Source: Deltaproteobacteria bacterium
Lineage (GTDB): Bacteria > Desulfobacterota > Binatia > UBA1149 > SPBQ01
DNA length: 64,000 nt
Reading direction: 5' to 3'
Assembly (NCBI GenBank): GCA_029262375.1
Contig: JAJCZM010000044.1
Coordinates: forward strand, 1-64,000
Both the position numbers and the translations under genes were made by a program. Positions 37,748 to 44,701 of the stretch are shown here, piece by piece. Below the pieces are notes generated by a model. The model searched no databases. It was not told the origin of the DNA and worked only from the letters and a program-made list of their open reading frames with translations. Each line of letters begins with the position of its first letter. The stretch's first letter is position 1.

Positions 37748-38623
37748 ATGTTCGAAGGTACTTATACGGCGATCATCACGCCCTTCCGCGACGGCGCGGT
37801 CGATGAGCCTGCTCTGCGCGCGATCATTCGCGAGCAGATTGCGGCCGGCATCGACGGCATCGTTCCCTGCGGGAGCACGGGCGAATCGGCAACCATGGAC
37901 CACGACGAGCACGAACGCGTCATCGCGATCACCGTCGAAGAGGCCAAGGGCAAAACCAAGGTCATTGCCGGCACCGGGTCGAACAACACCGCCGAGGCCG
38001 CTCGCCTCACGAAATTCGCCAAGCGCGCCGGCGCCGATGCGGCGCTGCTGATCAGCCCGTACTACAACAAGCCGACTCAGGCCGGTCACGTGGCGCACTA
38101 CACCCACATCGCCGAAGAAGCCGGCCTACCGCTGATCGTCTACAACATTCCCGGACGGACCGGCGTCAACATGCTGCCCGAAACCATCGCCGAGATGGCG
38201 CAGCACGAGAACATCGTGGGCGTGAAAGAGGCGGCCGGCGACGTCGACCAGGCGTCGCGCATCATCGCGGCCTGCCCCGACGACTTCGACGTCATCTCGG
38301 GCGACGACGCCATGACGCTACCGATGATGTCCGTCGGAGCGCGCGGCGTGATCTCGGTGATCACGAACCTCATTCCCACTCGGTTCTCGCAGTTGGTGAA
38401 GGCCGCGGCGGCAGGCGATTTCGCCACCGCCCGCACGATTCACTACGAAGTGCTGCCGCTGATGGACGTGCTGTTCCGCGAGACGAATCCGATTCCGATC
38501 AAGGTCGCTATGGCGATGCTCGGCAAGTGTGCCGAAGACGTACGATTGCCGCTCACGCCGATCACCGACAAGACACGCGCCGAACTGACAGCCGTCATGA
38601 AGGCCAGCGGGCTGATCGGCTGA
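37748..38623 (+). CDS. dapA: 4-hydroxy-tetrahydrodipicolinate synthase
   Basis: Condenses pyruvate with aspartate semialdehyde, first committed step of lysine/DAP synthesis. 291 residues, (beta/alpha)8 aldolase. The pyruvate-binding loop VPCGSTGESATMDHDEH (about 41-57), catalytic Tyr in YNIPGRTGVNMLPETI (near 133), and Schiff-base Lys in VGVKEAAGDVDQ (near 162) are all visible. ISGDDAMTLPMMSVGARGVISV is also typical. The stop overlaps the dapB ATG (TGATG), so synthase and reductase are translationally coupled. Confidence 0.97.
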   Translation: MFEGTYTAIITPFRDGAVDEPALRAIIREQIAAGIDGIVPCGSTGESATMDHDEHERVIAITVEEAKGKTKVIAGTGSNNTAEAARLTKFAKRAGADAALLISPYYNKPTQAGHVAHYTHIAEEAGLPLIVYNIPGRTGVNMLPETIAEMAQHENIVGVKEAAGDVDQASRIIAACPDDFDVISGDDAMTLPMMSVGARGVISVITNLIPTRFSQLVKAAAAGDFATARTIHYEVLPLMDVLFRETNPIPIKVAMAMLGKCAEDVRLPLTPITDKTRAELTAVMKASGLIG

Positions 38624-39435
38624 TGGGCGCCGCGACCAACGTCGTCGTCTGCGGTGCGGCCGGACGAATGGGCCGGCGCATCATTGCGCTCAGTCACGAA
38701 GACGCCGATGCAACGGTCTCGGGAGCCCTCGAAGCACCCGGCAACCCGACCATAGGCAGCGACGCCGGCCTGCTGGCCGGAATCGGCGAACTCGGCGTCG
38801 CCGTCACCGATGACTTCGCGTCGCTGTGCGTCCCCGGCAACGTGATCGTTGATTTCACGTCCGCTCAGGCCACGGTAGCGCACGTGCGGAAAGCGGCCGA
38901 GACCGGCAACGCCGTCGTGGTCGGAGCCAGCGGGTTTACGACCGCGCAACGCGCCGAGATGGAAGCACTGGCCGATCGTCTGCCGCTGCTGATCGCTGCC
39001 AACATGAGCGTCGGCGTGACGGTTCTGCTCACGCTCGTCGAGGACGCGGTGAAACGCCTGGGTCCCGGATTCGACTGCGAGATCGTCGAGATTCATCACA
39101 ACCAAAAGAAAGACTCACCGAGTGGGACCGCGTTCGCGATCGGCGAAGCCGCCGCGCACGCACGCGGCCTCGATCCTGAAAAGGCGCTCGTGCTGTCGCG
39201 CGAGGGTATGGTCGGCGCGCGCCGCCAAGACGAAATCGGCGTGGCGACTCTGCGCGGCGGAGACGCCGCCGGTGAACACACCGTTATGCTCGTCGGTACC
39301 GGTGAGCGCGTGGAACTCATCCATCGGGCGGCATCGCGAGACGCTTTCGCCTCGGGCGCAGTGACGGCCGCAAAATGGCTCGACGGCAAGCCGAACGGTT
39401 TGTACTCGATGCGCCACGTCGTCGGTCTCAGCTGA
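38623..39435 (+). CDS. dapB: 4-hydroxy-tetrahydrodipicolinate reductase
   Basis: NAD(P)H-dependent reduction following DapA. 270 residues from ATG 38623, sharing one base with the dapA stop. The N-terminal Rossmann motif VVVCGAAGRMGRRII is intact. DFTSAQATVAHVRKA, the catalytic EIHHNQKKDSPSGTAFAIGE (His pair and Lys) and GEHTVMLVGTGERVELIHRA follow. Ends GLYSMRHVVGL as in the family. The 278 bases to folK hold no convincing gene or RNA. Confidence 0.97.
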   Translation: MGAATNVVVCGAAGRMGRRIIALSHEDADATVSGALEAPGNPTIGSDAGLLAGIGELGVAVTDDFASLCVPGNVIVDFTSAQATVAHVRKAAETGNAVVVGASGFTTAQRAEMEALADRLPLLIAANMSVGVTVLLTLVEDAVKRLGPGFDCEIVEIHHNQKKDSPSGTAFAIGEAAAHARGLDPEKALVLSREGMVGARRQDEIGVATLRGGDAAGEHTVMLVGTGERVELIHRAASRDAFASGAVTAAKWLDGKPNGLYSMRHVVGLS

Positions 39436-39713
39436 ACGTCCAGCCGGGCAGTCGCGTCCGTGTACATGCCCGATCCGATTGCCGACTGCGCGATCACTCT
39501 TCCGACCGCCTACTGCTCAAAAATTGCTTATGGTAGCTTCAAATTCGCGAAGCCGATCGGCGACGTGAGCAGCCTCTACGCGGCCGATTTGTATGAACTC
39601 CGCGCGACCGATAAGTAGCTGAACGAATTCAGGCAGTTGCGAGTCCCTTTCCCGTGGGTCGCAAGGCCGGCGGTGCGGATCGAGGTGGGGAGGACACCAA
39701 CGGGAACACAAAA

Positions 39714-40211
39714 ATGGGAAGAACCGCTTATATAGGTGTTGGTACCAACATGGGCGATCGGCTGGGCAACTATCGCAAAGCCGCCGCTCTCATCTCCGAG
39801 CTGCCCGGTACGCGGATCACGCGTCAGTCCTCTCTATACGAGTCGGAACCGCATGGGCGCGCACGCAACTGGTTCCTCAATGGGGTACTCGAGATCGAGA
39901 CCGAGCTCGATGCCTCGGATCTGCTCAAAGCGCTGCAAAAGATCGAGACGACCTGCGGCCGCAAGCGCGACCAGAAGAAGAAGACCAACGTTTCCAGGAC
40001 CATGGACCTCGACATCCTGCTCTACGACGCCGAGATCCTTGAGAAGCGCAATCTGAAGGTTCCCCACCCCGAGCTGCCCACACGTAAGTTCGTGCTGCTA
40101 CCGCTCAGTGAACTGGCCCCGGCCTATCGCCACCCAACCCTCGCCGAAACCGTATCGACGCTCCTGGTGGCGTGTAAAGACGAGAAGAAGGTCCATCTCT
40201 TCAAGCGCTGA
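39714..40211 (+). CDS. folK: HPPK (6-hydroxymethyl-dihydropterin pyrophosphokinase)
   Basis: Pyrophosphorylates hydroxymethyl-dihydropterin in folate synthesis. 165 residues from ATG 39714; a GTG at 39654 also opens the frame but adds a low-complexity leader. RTAYIGVGTNMGDRLGNY at the start, RQSSLYESEPHG, WFLNGVLEIETEL and the catalytic-loop RTMDLDILLYDAEI (Asp pair binding Mg) followed by VPHPELPTRKFVLLPLSEL match the family. No other folate gene is adjacent. Confidence 0.94.
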   Translation: MGRTAYIGVGTNMGDRLGNYRKAAALISELPGTRITRQSSLYESEPHGRARNWFLNGVLEIETELDASDLLKALQKIETTCGRKRDQKKKTNVSRTMDLDILLYDAEILEKRNLKVPHPELPTRKFVLLPLSELAPAYRHPTLAETVSTLLVACKDEKKVHLFKR

Positions 40212-40268
40212 TGTAGCGCCTGCAAGCATCGGTGGCACCCGTCTCAACCATGGGTTAGTACGGGCGCC

Positions 40269-40913
40269 ATGAAGATCTTCATCGACAGCGCCGACATCGA
40301 AGAAATCCGCGAAGCCTGCACTTGGGGCATCGTAGACGGATGCACGACGAACCCATCGCTGGTCGCGAAGACCGGGCGCAAGTTCGAGGACGTGCTCGCA
40401 GACATCTGCGAAACCGTCGACGGCCCGATCAGCGCGGAAGTCGTCAGCACCGAGGCCGACGGCATGGTCGAAGAGGGGCGACGCCTGGCGGCCCTACACC
40501 CCAACATCGTGGTGAAGGTGCCGATGATCGCCGAGGGTGTGAAGGCCACACACCGGCTCTCCAGCGAGGGCATCAAAGTAAATGTCACACTGATCTTCCA
40601 GCCGGCACAGGGAATTTTGGCCGCGAAAGCCGGCGCATCGTTCATCAGCCCCTTCGTGGGACGACTCGACGATATCGGGCAAGACGGCATGGACATGGTG
40701 GCCACACTCGTGGGCGCCTTGGCCAATTACAGCTACGGCACCGAAGTCCTGGTCGCGAGTATCCGCAACCTGAACCACTTCATTGCGGCCGCAGAGATAG
40801 GCGCCGATGTGGCAACCTGCCCGTTCAGCGTGATCAAGCAGTTCGTCAAACACCCGCTCACCGACGCCGGTTTGGCGACGTTCCTGGCCGACTGGGAGAA
40901 AGCGAAGAAATAG
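40269..40913 (+). CDS. Transaldolase-family protein (fructose-6-phosphate aldolase type)
   Basis: Small TalB/FSA-type aldolase, 214 residues. [19 protein letters not shown], then [15 protein letters not shown], the Schiff-base Lys in [15 protein letters not shown] (near 83), [20 protein letters not shown] and [13 protein letters not shown]. The length matches the short transaldolase/FSA subgroup, which transfers or releases dihydroxyacetone units. Whether the true activity is transaldolase or aldolase cannot be decided from sequence alone. It is followed by a convergent lipoprotein gene 30 bp away. Confidence 0.93.
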   Translation: MKIFIDSADIEEIREACTWGIVDGCTTNPSLVAKTGRKFEDVLADICETVDGPISAEVVSTEADGMVEEGRRLAALHPNIVVKVPMIAEGVKATHRLSSEGIKVNVTLIFQPAQGILAAKAGASFISPFVGRLDDIGQDGMDMVATLVGALANYSYGTEVLVASIRNLNHFIAAAEIGADVATCPFSVIKQFVKHPLTDAGLATFLADWEKAKK

Positions 40914-40943
40914 TCTGCGCGCCGGGGGCCCCCCGACCGCGCA

Positions 40944-41411
40944 CTAGCTCGACTGTTCTGCGTCGATTGCCGCGCGAACGGCGGCGGCCTTCTCATTCAC
41001 AGAAGTAATGAGTGAGCGCACCATACGCAGGCCGTCTTCCTGCGCAGACGCGGTCCTGACCCGATCGAGGTACTCGTAGAGTTCCTTGTAGGTATCCACG
41101 AACTCGACGAAACGCTTGTGGGAGGCCAATTCTCCGCGCGAACCGCGCGATTCCTCAACGAACGCGATCGCTCTCTCGAGCGGATATCCCATGGTCTGCA
41201 GATCGCCCGGCTTCATGCGGTAGTCCACCACGTCGAGCGCGGCACCGACGTCTAGCGCAATACGGTCGAGAAGATCCACATGGGTTCGGGCCAGATCGTG
41301 GTAGCGCAGCCAGTGGCACGAAGAGACCGCGAGCGCGGCCAGCACGACTATGAGCACGGCGAGAACGGCGGCGGACCCACGTGCGGCGACGGCTGAAAGT
41401 GAACTTCGCAT
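40944..41411 (-). CDS. Predicted small lipoprotein, helical, unknown function
   Basis: 155 residues. A hydrophobic N-terminus (AAVLAVLIVVLAALAV) ends in SSC, a plausible lipobox (Cys near residue 32). The rest looks alpha-helical and charged (HVDLLDRIALDVGAALDVV, HKRFVEFVDTYKELYEYLDR, RMVRSLITSVNEKAAAV), without a recognised motif. It is divergent from the PAS-HisKA-REC gene (about 30-58 bp between starts), so the two may share control. If the N-terminus is instead an uncleaved anchor, it would be a periplasmic helical protein. Confidence 0.65.
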   Translation of the reverse strand: MRSSLSAVAARGSAAVLAVLIVVLAALAVSSCHWLRYHDLARTHVDLLDRIALDVGAALDVVDYRMKPGDLQTMGYPLERAIAFVEESRGSRGELASHKRFVEFVDTYKELYEYLDRVRTASAQEDGLRMVRSLITSVNEKAAAVRAAIDAEQSS

Positions 41412-41441
41412 GGCGGCGCGCGATTATGGCGTGAACATATC

Positions 41442-42593
41442 TTGACCGCCACCCTCGCCAGTCCTACGATGGGTTCGTTCAGGTGGTACCAACCGCCAAG
41501 GCTCGGGTTGAAAGAGCTCCCCAAAGTATACTTCGAACGCCTGCTCGAAAGTTCCCCCGACATCGTCGTCGCAGTGGATCGCAAAGGCACCATCATTTTT
41601 TACAATGATGGGGCCAAGCAACTGCTCGGCTACACGAGTGAGGAAATTCTCGGGGAGCACGTATCGAAGGTTTATCCCTCGGCCGAGGAAGCCCGGCGCG
41701 TGATGGACGCGCTGCGCTCCGACGAGAACATGGTCGCCGGCAGCATTCGGAACTTCGAGTGCCAGCTCATGAACAAGGCCGGTGAGCACTTCCCCGCCGC
41801 CATGTCGGGATCGATCATCTACGACGAGCGCGGGCGCGAGCACGGCAGCATCGGATTCGCCAAAGACATCGCCGAACTCCGACTGCACGAGCAAATCGAA
41901 ACACTCGGCGAGCTGGCCATCGGATTGGCCCACGAGATCAACAATCCGCTGGAATCACTGGTCAATCAGGCCGAGATGCTCGAGCGCTACCTGCGCGCAA
42001 AGGCTACCGACGAGGACTATCGCGTCGAGCACGATCGCATCGATGCGATGAAGCGCGAGCTGCGCCACATCCAGGCGATTGTCGAACGGGTTGGCGAGAT
42101 GGCCGATGTCGGTAGCTACGGAACGATCGAGTACCTTCCGGGCAAGCTCATGATCGACCTCGGACTCGACACACTGAGCATCGAAGAAGAGGACGAGGCA
42201 CCGGCGAGTACCAACGGGCATCTCGGCGGCCGTACGATCGTCGTCGTCGATGACGACAGCGACGTCTGCCACTCGGTGGCCGATATTCTCGCGGCCGAGG
42301 GCTGCAACACGATCACGGCGAGCTCCGGCGTCGAGGCCCTCGCCTACCTCAGCAATCACGATGTCGATCTGGTACTGAGCGACGTCGTCATGCCCGACAT
42401 GGATGGCTACGAGCTCTTCCAGGAAATCAGCGAAAAGCACCCGACCGTTCCCGTCGTTCTGATGACCGCTTACTACTACGACAAGGATCACGTTCTGAAG
42501 CGCTCGAAGGCCGGCGGCCTATCCGACGTGATCTTCAAAAAGCCCATCAAGCCGCAACGCCTAGTTGAACTAGTCGACGCCAGATGCGGCTGA
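41442..42593 (+). CDS. PAS-HisKA-receiver protein without a kinase ATPase domain
   Basis: 383 residues from TTG 41442, or 374 from ATG 41469. N-terminal PAS domain (about 28-145: FERLLESSPDIVVAVDRKGT, GYTSEEILGEHV, GSIIYDERGREHGSIGF). Then a HisKA dimerisation helix with an intact H-box AIGLAHEINNPLESL (His near 166) and a second helix to about 225. Only about 40 residues separate it from a receiver domain (about 262-380) with TIVVVDDDSDV, phospho-Asp in LVLSDVVMPDMDGYELF, Thr in VLMTAYY and Lys in FKKPIKP. No N, G1, F or G2 ATP-binding box is present, so it cannot autophosphorylate alone. It may accept phosphate from a partner kinase or act as a scaffold. Confidence 0.88.
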   Translation: MTATLASPTMGSFRWYQPPRLGLKELPKVYFERLLESSPDIVVAVDRKGTIIFYNDGAKQLLGYTSEEILGEHVSKVYPSAEEARRVMDALRSDENMVAGSIRNFECQLMNKAGEHFPAAMSGSIIYDERGREHGSIGFAKDIAELRLHEQIETLGELAIGLAHEINNPLESLVNQAEMLERYLRAKATDEDYRVEHDRIDAMKRELRHIQAIVERVGEMADVGSYGTIEYLPGKLMIDLGLDTLSIEEEDEAPASTNGHLGGRTIVVVDDDSDVCHSVADILAAEGCNTITASSGVEALAYLSNHDVDLVLSDVVMPDMDGYELFQEISEKHPTVPVVLMTAYYYDKDHVLKRSKAGGLSDVIFKKPIKPQRLVELVDARCG

Positions 42594-42698
42594 GCGCCGA
42601 GCCGGCGAGGCGCGAGAGGCAACACCGCTCGTAGCAACGCCCCCCCTAACCGGCTATCGGCACGTGCGGCCGACCCGGTTTCCTGTTAAACCCCGACT

Positions 42699-43352
42699 AT
42701 GGCCATCCGCATCAACCGCGTGTACACGCGCACGGGCGACGACGGTAAGACCGCGCTCGTCGGTGGACGTCGCGTGGCGAAGGACAACGCCCGTATCGCC
42801 GCCTACGGCGATGTAGACGAGCTCAATTCGGTCATCGGGCTGGTGCGAGCGGAACTCAGCGAGGGCGCCAACAAGCGCAGGAAGGCCTGTCGCGAACTCG
42901 ACGCGACCCTCGCGTTCATCCAACAGGAACTCTTCGATCTCGGCAGCGAACTCGCCACACCGCCCGAAGACACCTACGACGGCATGATTCGCATGGGAGA
43001 CGCGCAGGTCGCACGCCTCGAGGGCTTCATCGACGCCCTGCAGCCCGAACTCGGCCCTCTCAAGTCGTTCGTACTACCGAGCGGCGGTCGCCTCGGAGCC
43101 GGGCTTCACGTCGCGCGCACCGTTTGCCGGCGCGCCGAACGCTGGGCGACGGGACTCGTGCGCAAGGGCAAAGCCGAACCGGGCACGGCGAAGTATCTCA
43201 ATCGATTGAGCGATCTGCTGTTCGTGCAGGCTCGCTGGATCGCGCTGAAGACCGGCCACAAAGAAACGCTGTGGCAGCATGGGCTGGAACCACCGAAACT
43301 CGCGCGCAAGAAGAAGGCAAGCAAGAAGACGCCAGGCAAGAAGAAGCGATGA
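42699..43352 (+). CDS. Cob(I)alamin adenosyltransferase, PduO type
   Basis: Makes adenosylcobalamin from cob(I)alamin and ATP. 217 residues. The N-terminal ATP motif VYTRTGDDGKTALVGGRRV (about 8-26), AYGDVDELNSVIGLVRAEL, and the helical core with FVLPSGGRLGAGLHVARTVCRRAERW and LNRLSDLLFVQARW match the PduO family. The C-terminus ends in a Lys-rich low-complexity tail (KKKASKKTPGKKKR). The stop overlaps the ATG of the MBL-fold gene (ATGA). Adenosylcobalamin use fits a methylmalonyl-CoA mutase, which is not in the window. Confidence 0.95.
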   Translation: MAIRINRVYTRTGDDGKTALVGGRRVAKDNARIAAYGDVDELNSVIGLVRAELSEGANKRRKACRELDATLAFIQQELFDLGSELATPPEDTYDGMIRMGDAQVARLEGFIDALQPELGPLKSFVLPSGGRLGAGLHVARTVCRRAERWATGLVRKGKAEPGTAKYLNRLSDLLFVQARWIALKTGHKETLWQHGLEPPKLARKKKASKKTPGKKKR

Positions 43353-44029
43353 GCGACTCGATCTATCTACGACAACTCGAGATCGGCCCCATGGCCAACT
43401 ACGTCTATCTGATCGGCGATAGGGAAACGCGCGAGTGCATGGTCGTCGATCCCGCCTGGGACATCGACGCCATTCTCGAGACACTCGACGCCGACGACAT
43501 GAAGCTCACCGGCGCCCTCATTACGCACTATCATCCTGACCACATTGGCGGACACCTGTTCGGACAGGACATCCCCGGCGTAACAGACCTGCTCGAGAAG
43601 CGGCCGGTGAAGGTGTTCATGCACAAGGAAGAAGCGCCCTACGTGAAGAAGACGTTGGGGCTCGAATCGAGCGACTTCGTGCCGGTAGACGGCGAAACGA
43701 CGGTCGACATCGGCAAACTTCCCGTTCGCATGATCCATACCCCGGGGCACACGCCCGGATCCATGTGCTTCATGGTCGACGGAAATCTCGTATCCGGCGA
43801 CACGCTCTTCATCGGAGCCTGCGGCCGCGTAGATCTACCGGGCAGTAATCCGGAAGACCTTTACCACTCGCTCGACACGAAGCTGAAGAAGCTTCCGAGC
43901 GATACGGTGCTTTACCCCGGCCACAACTATGCGGCCGATCGAACCTCGACGATCGGTCGGGAACTAGAGACCAACCCTTACATGCGGTTCGACAGCGTTG
44001 AGCAGTTTCTCGGAGTCATGGGCTTCTGA
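43349..44029 (+). CDS. MBL-fold metal hydrolase (glyoxalase II-like)
   Basis: Metallo-beta-lactamase-fold hydrolase, 226 residues from ATG 43349. Its reading frame is also open upstream, but that part is the shadow of the adenosyltransferase gene. Metal ligands: THYHPDHIGGH (HxHxDH, about 60-70), HTPGHTPGSMCF (His near 134), GDTLF (Asp near 154) and YPGHNY (His near 194). The MANYVYLIGD opening is typical of hydroxyacylglutathione hydrolase-like enzymes. Substrate unknown. Translationally coupled to the cobalamin adenosyltransferase; the partnership is unusual. Confidence 0.92.
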   Translation: MSDSIYLRQLEIGPMANYVYLIGDRETRECMVVDPAWDIDAILETLDADDMKLTGALITHYHPDHIGGHLFGQDIPGVTDLLEKRPVKVFMHKEEAPYVKKTLGLESSDFVPVDGETTVDIGKLPVRMIHTPGHTPGSMCFMVDGNLVSGDTLFIGACGRVDLPGSNPEDLYHSLDTKLKKLPSDTVLYPGHNYAADRTSTIGRELETNPYMRFDSVEQFLGVMGF

Positions 44030-44416
44030 CGTTCGACGTCGATCCAACTGCGCGAATCCCAAGTAAAAAGTAGACTCGACCGAGGTACGAGAAATCCCAA
44101 GCGGTAGCGCGGGTTTCACTGCACCCCCGACCGCGCCAGCGACTGCGCCCGATCGCTCCATGTAGGAAGTGCACAACCCGCGCGCTTCGACGAAACGGCG
44201 ATCGAACGCACTCGGGTCACACATTCAGATGAACACCTCACGCGAGGTCGAGCGGTCGCCACCATGCCGCGCTCATCCGGCGTCGCCACCCGGACGCGGC
44301 AATCGAACTCCAACGCATGCGATTCCAAGCACTTGACAGGTGCCTTTTTGGGACAATCAGGGGGCAAGTGGAGGGAGCGAATCGTACGGAAACGTACCAC
44401 GCGCTTTCGCCGTTGA

Positions 44417-44436
44417 CGTCACCGACGTGGGTGACG
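44417..44436. promoter_or_regulatory. Inverted repeat, possible operator
   Basis: CGTCACC (44417-44423) and GGTGACG (44430-44436) form a perfect 7-base inverted repeat with a 6-base spacer, about 90 bases before the -35 box of the promoter below. The size and symmetry fit a dimeric regulator site; no regulator can be named. Confidence 0.4.
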
Positions 44437-44523
44437 CGGCGCGCCACTCGCCGACATTAAAAAGCACTGACAATGCGAGAAGTTGTGCCGACGGGCGCGC
44501 GAAAGATTTCCGCGTTATCCGCC

Positions 44524-44553
44524 TTGACATTATGCCTCCCCGCACAGTATTTT
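44524..44553 (+). promoter_or_regulatory. Likely sigma70 promoter of the Cys-rich protein gene
   Basis: Perfect -35 TTGACA (44524-44529), an 18-base spacer, and -10 TATTTT (44548-44553, 4 of 6 matches). The start codon lies about 140 bases further on, leaving a long 5' leader with short repeats. Confidence 0.6.
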
Positions 44554-44686
44554 CCGCGTCGTAGCGATAGGGTACACAGGGGTGCGCCACCGTATCTTTA
44601 CTTACGGCGTCTCTCTCCCAACATCGTTTCAGGTCAGGACACCTCGTGAGAAATCGCGACAAATCGCAGCGAGAAATCGCAGCACT

Positions 44687-44693
44687 GGAGGAG
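44687..44693 (+). promoter_or_regulatory. Strong ribosome-binding site of the Cys-rich protein gene
   Basis: GGAGGAG eight bases before ATG 44702. It fixes the start within a frame that is open from 44582, and suggests high translation compared with the weak sites of most genes in this window. Confidence 0.8.
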
Positions 44694-44701
44694 AAATCCA
44701 T

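Larger units (their letters stand above)
44030..44701. other. 672-bp intergenic region before the Cys-rich secreted protein
   Basis: No convincing coding sequence on either strand; the short frames present have no conserved composition. It holds two TTGACA hexamers (44333-44338 and 44524-44529), an inverted repeat at 44417-44436, a good promoter at 44524-44553, and a leader (44646-44700) with GAGAAATC occurring three times (44648, 44671, 44691) and a related CAAATCGC at 44659. A strong ribosome-binding site follows. It is the longest gene-free stretch in the window. Confidence 0.75.

Noticed and set aside
39517..39711. 64-residue minus-strand frame between dapB and folK.
   Set aside because: No conserved features, weak start context; the interval looks non-coding.
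44030..44581. Search for a tRNA or small gene in the long gap before the Cys-rich protein.
   Set aside because: No T-loop (GTTCRA) with matching acceptor stem and no protein-like frame found; only regulatory-type signals seen.
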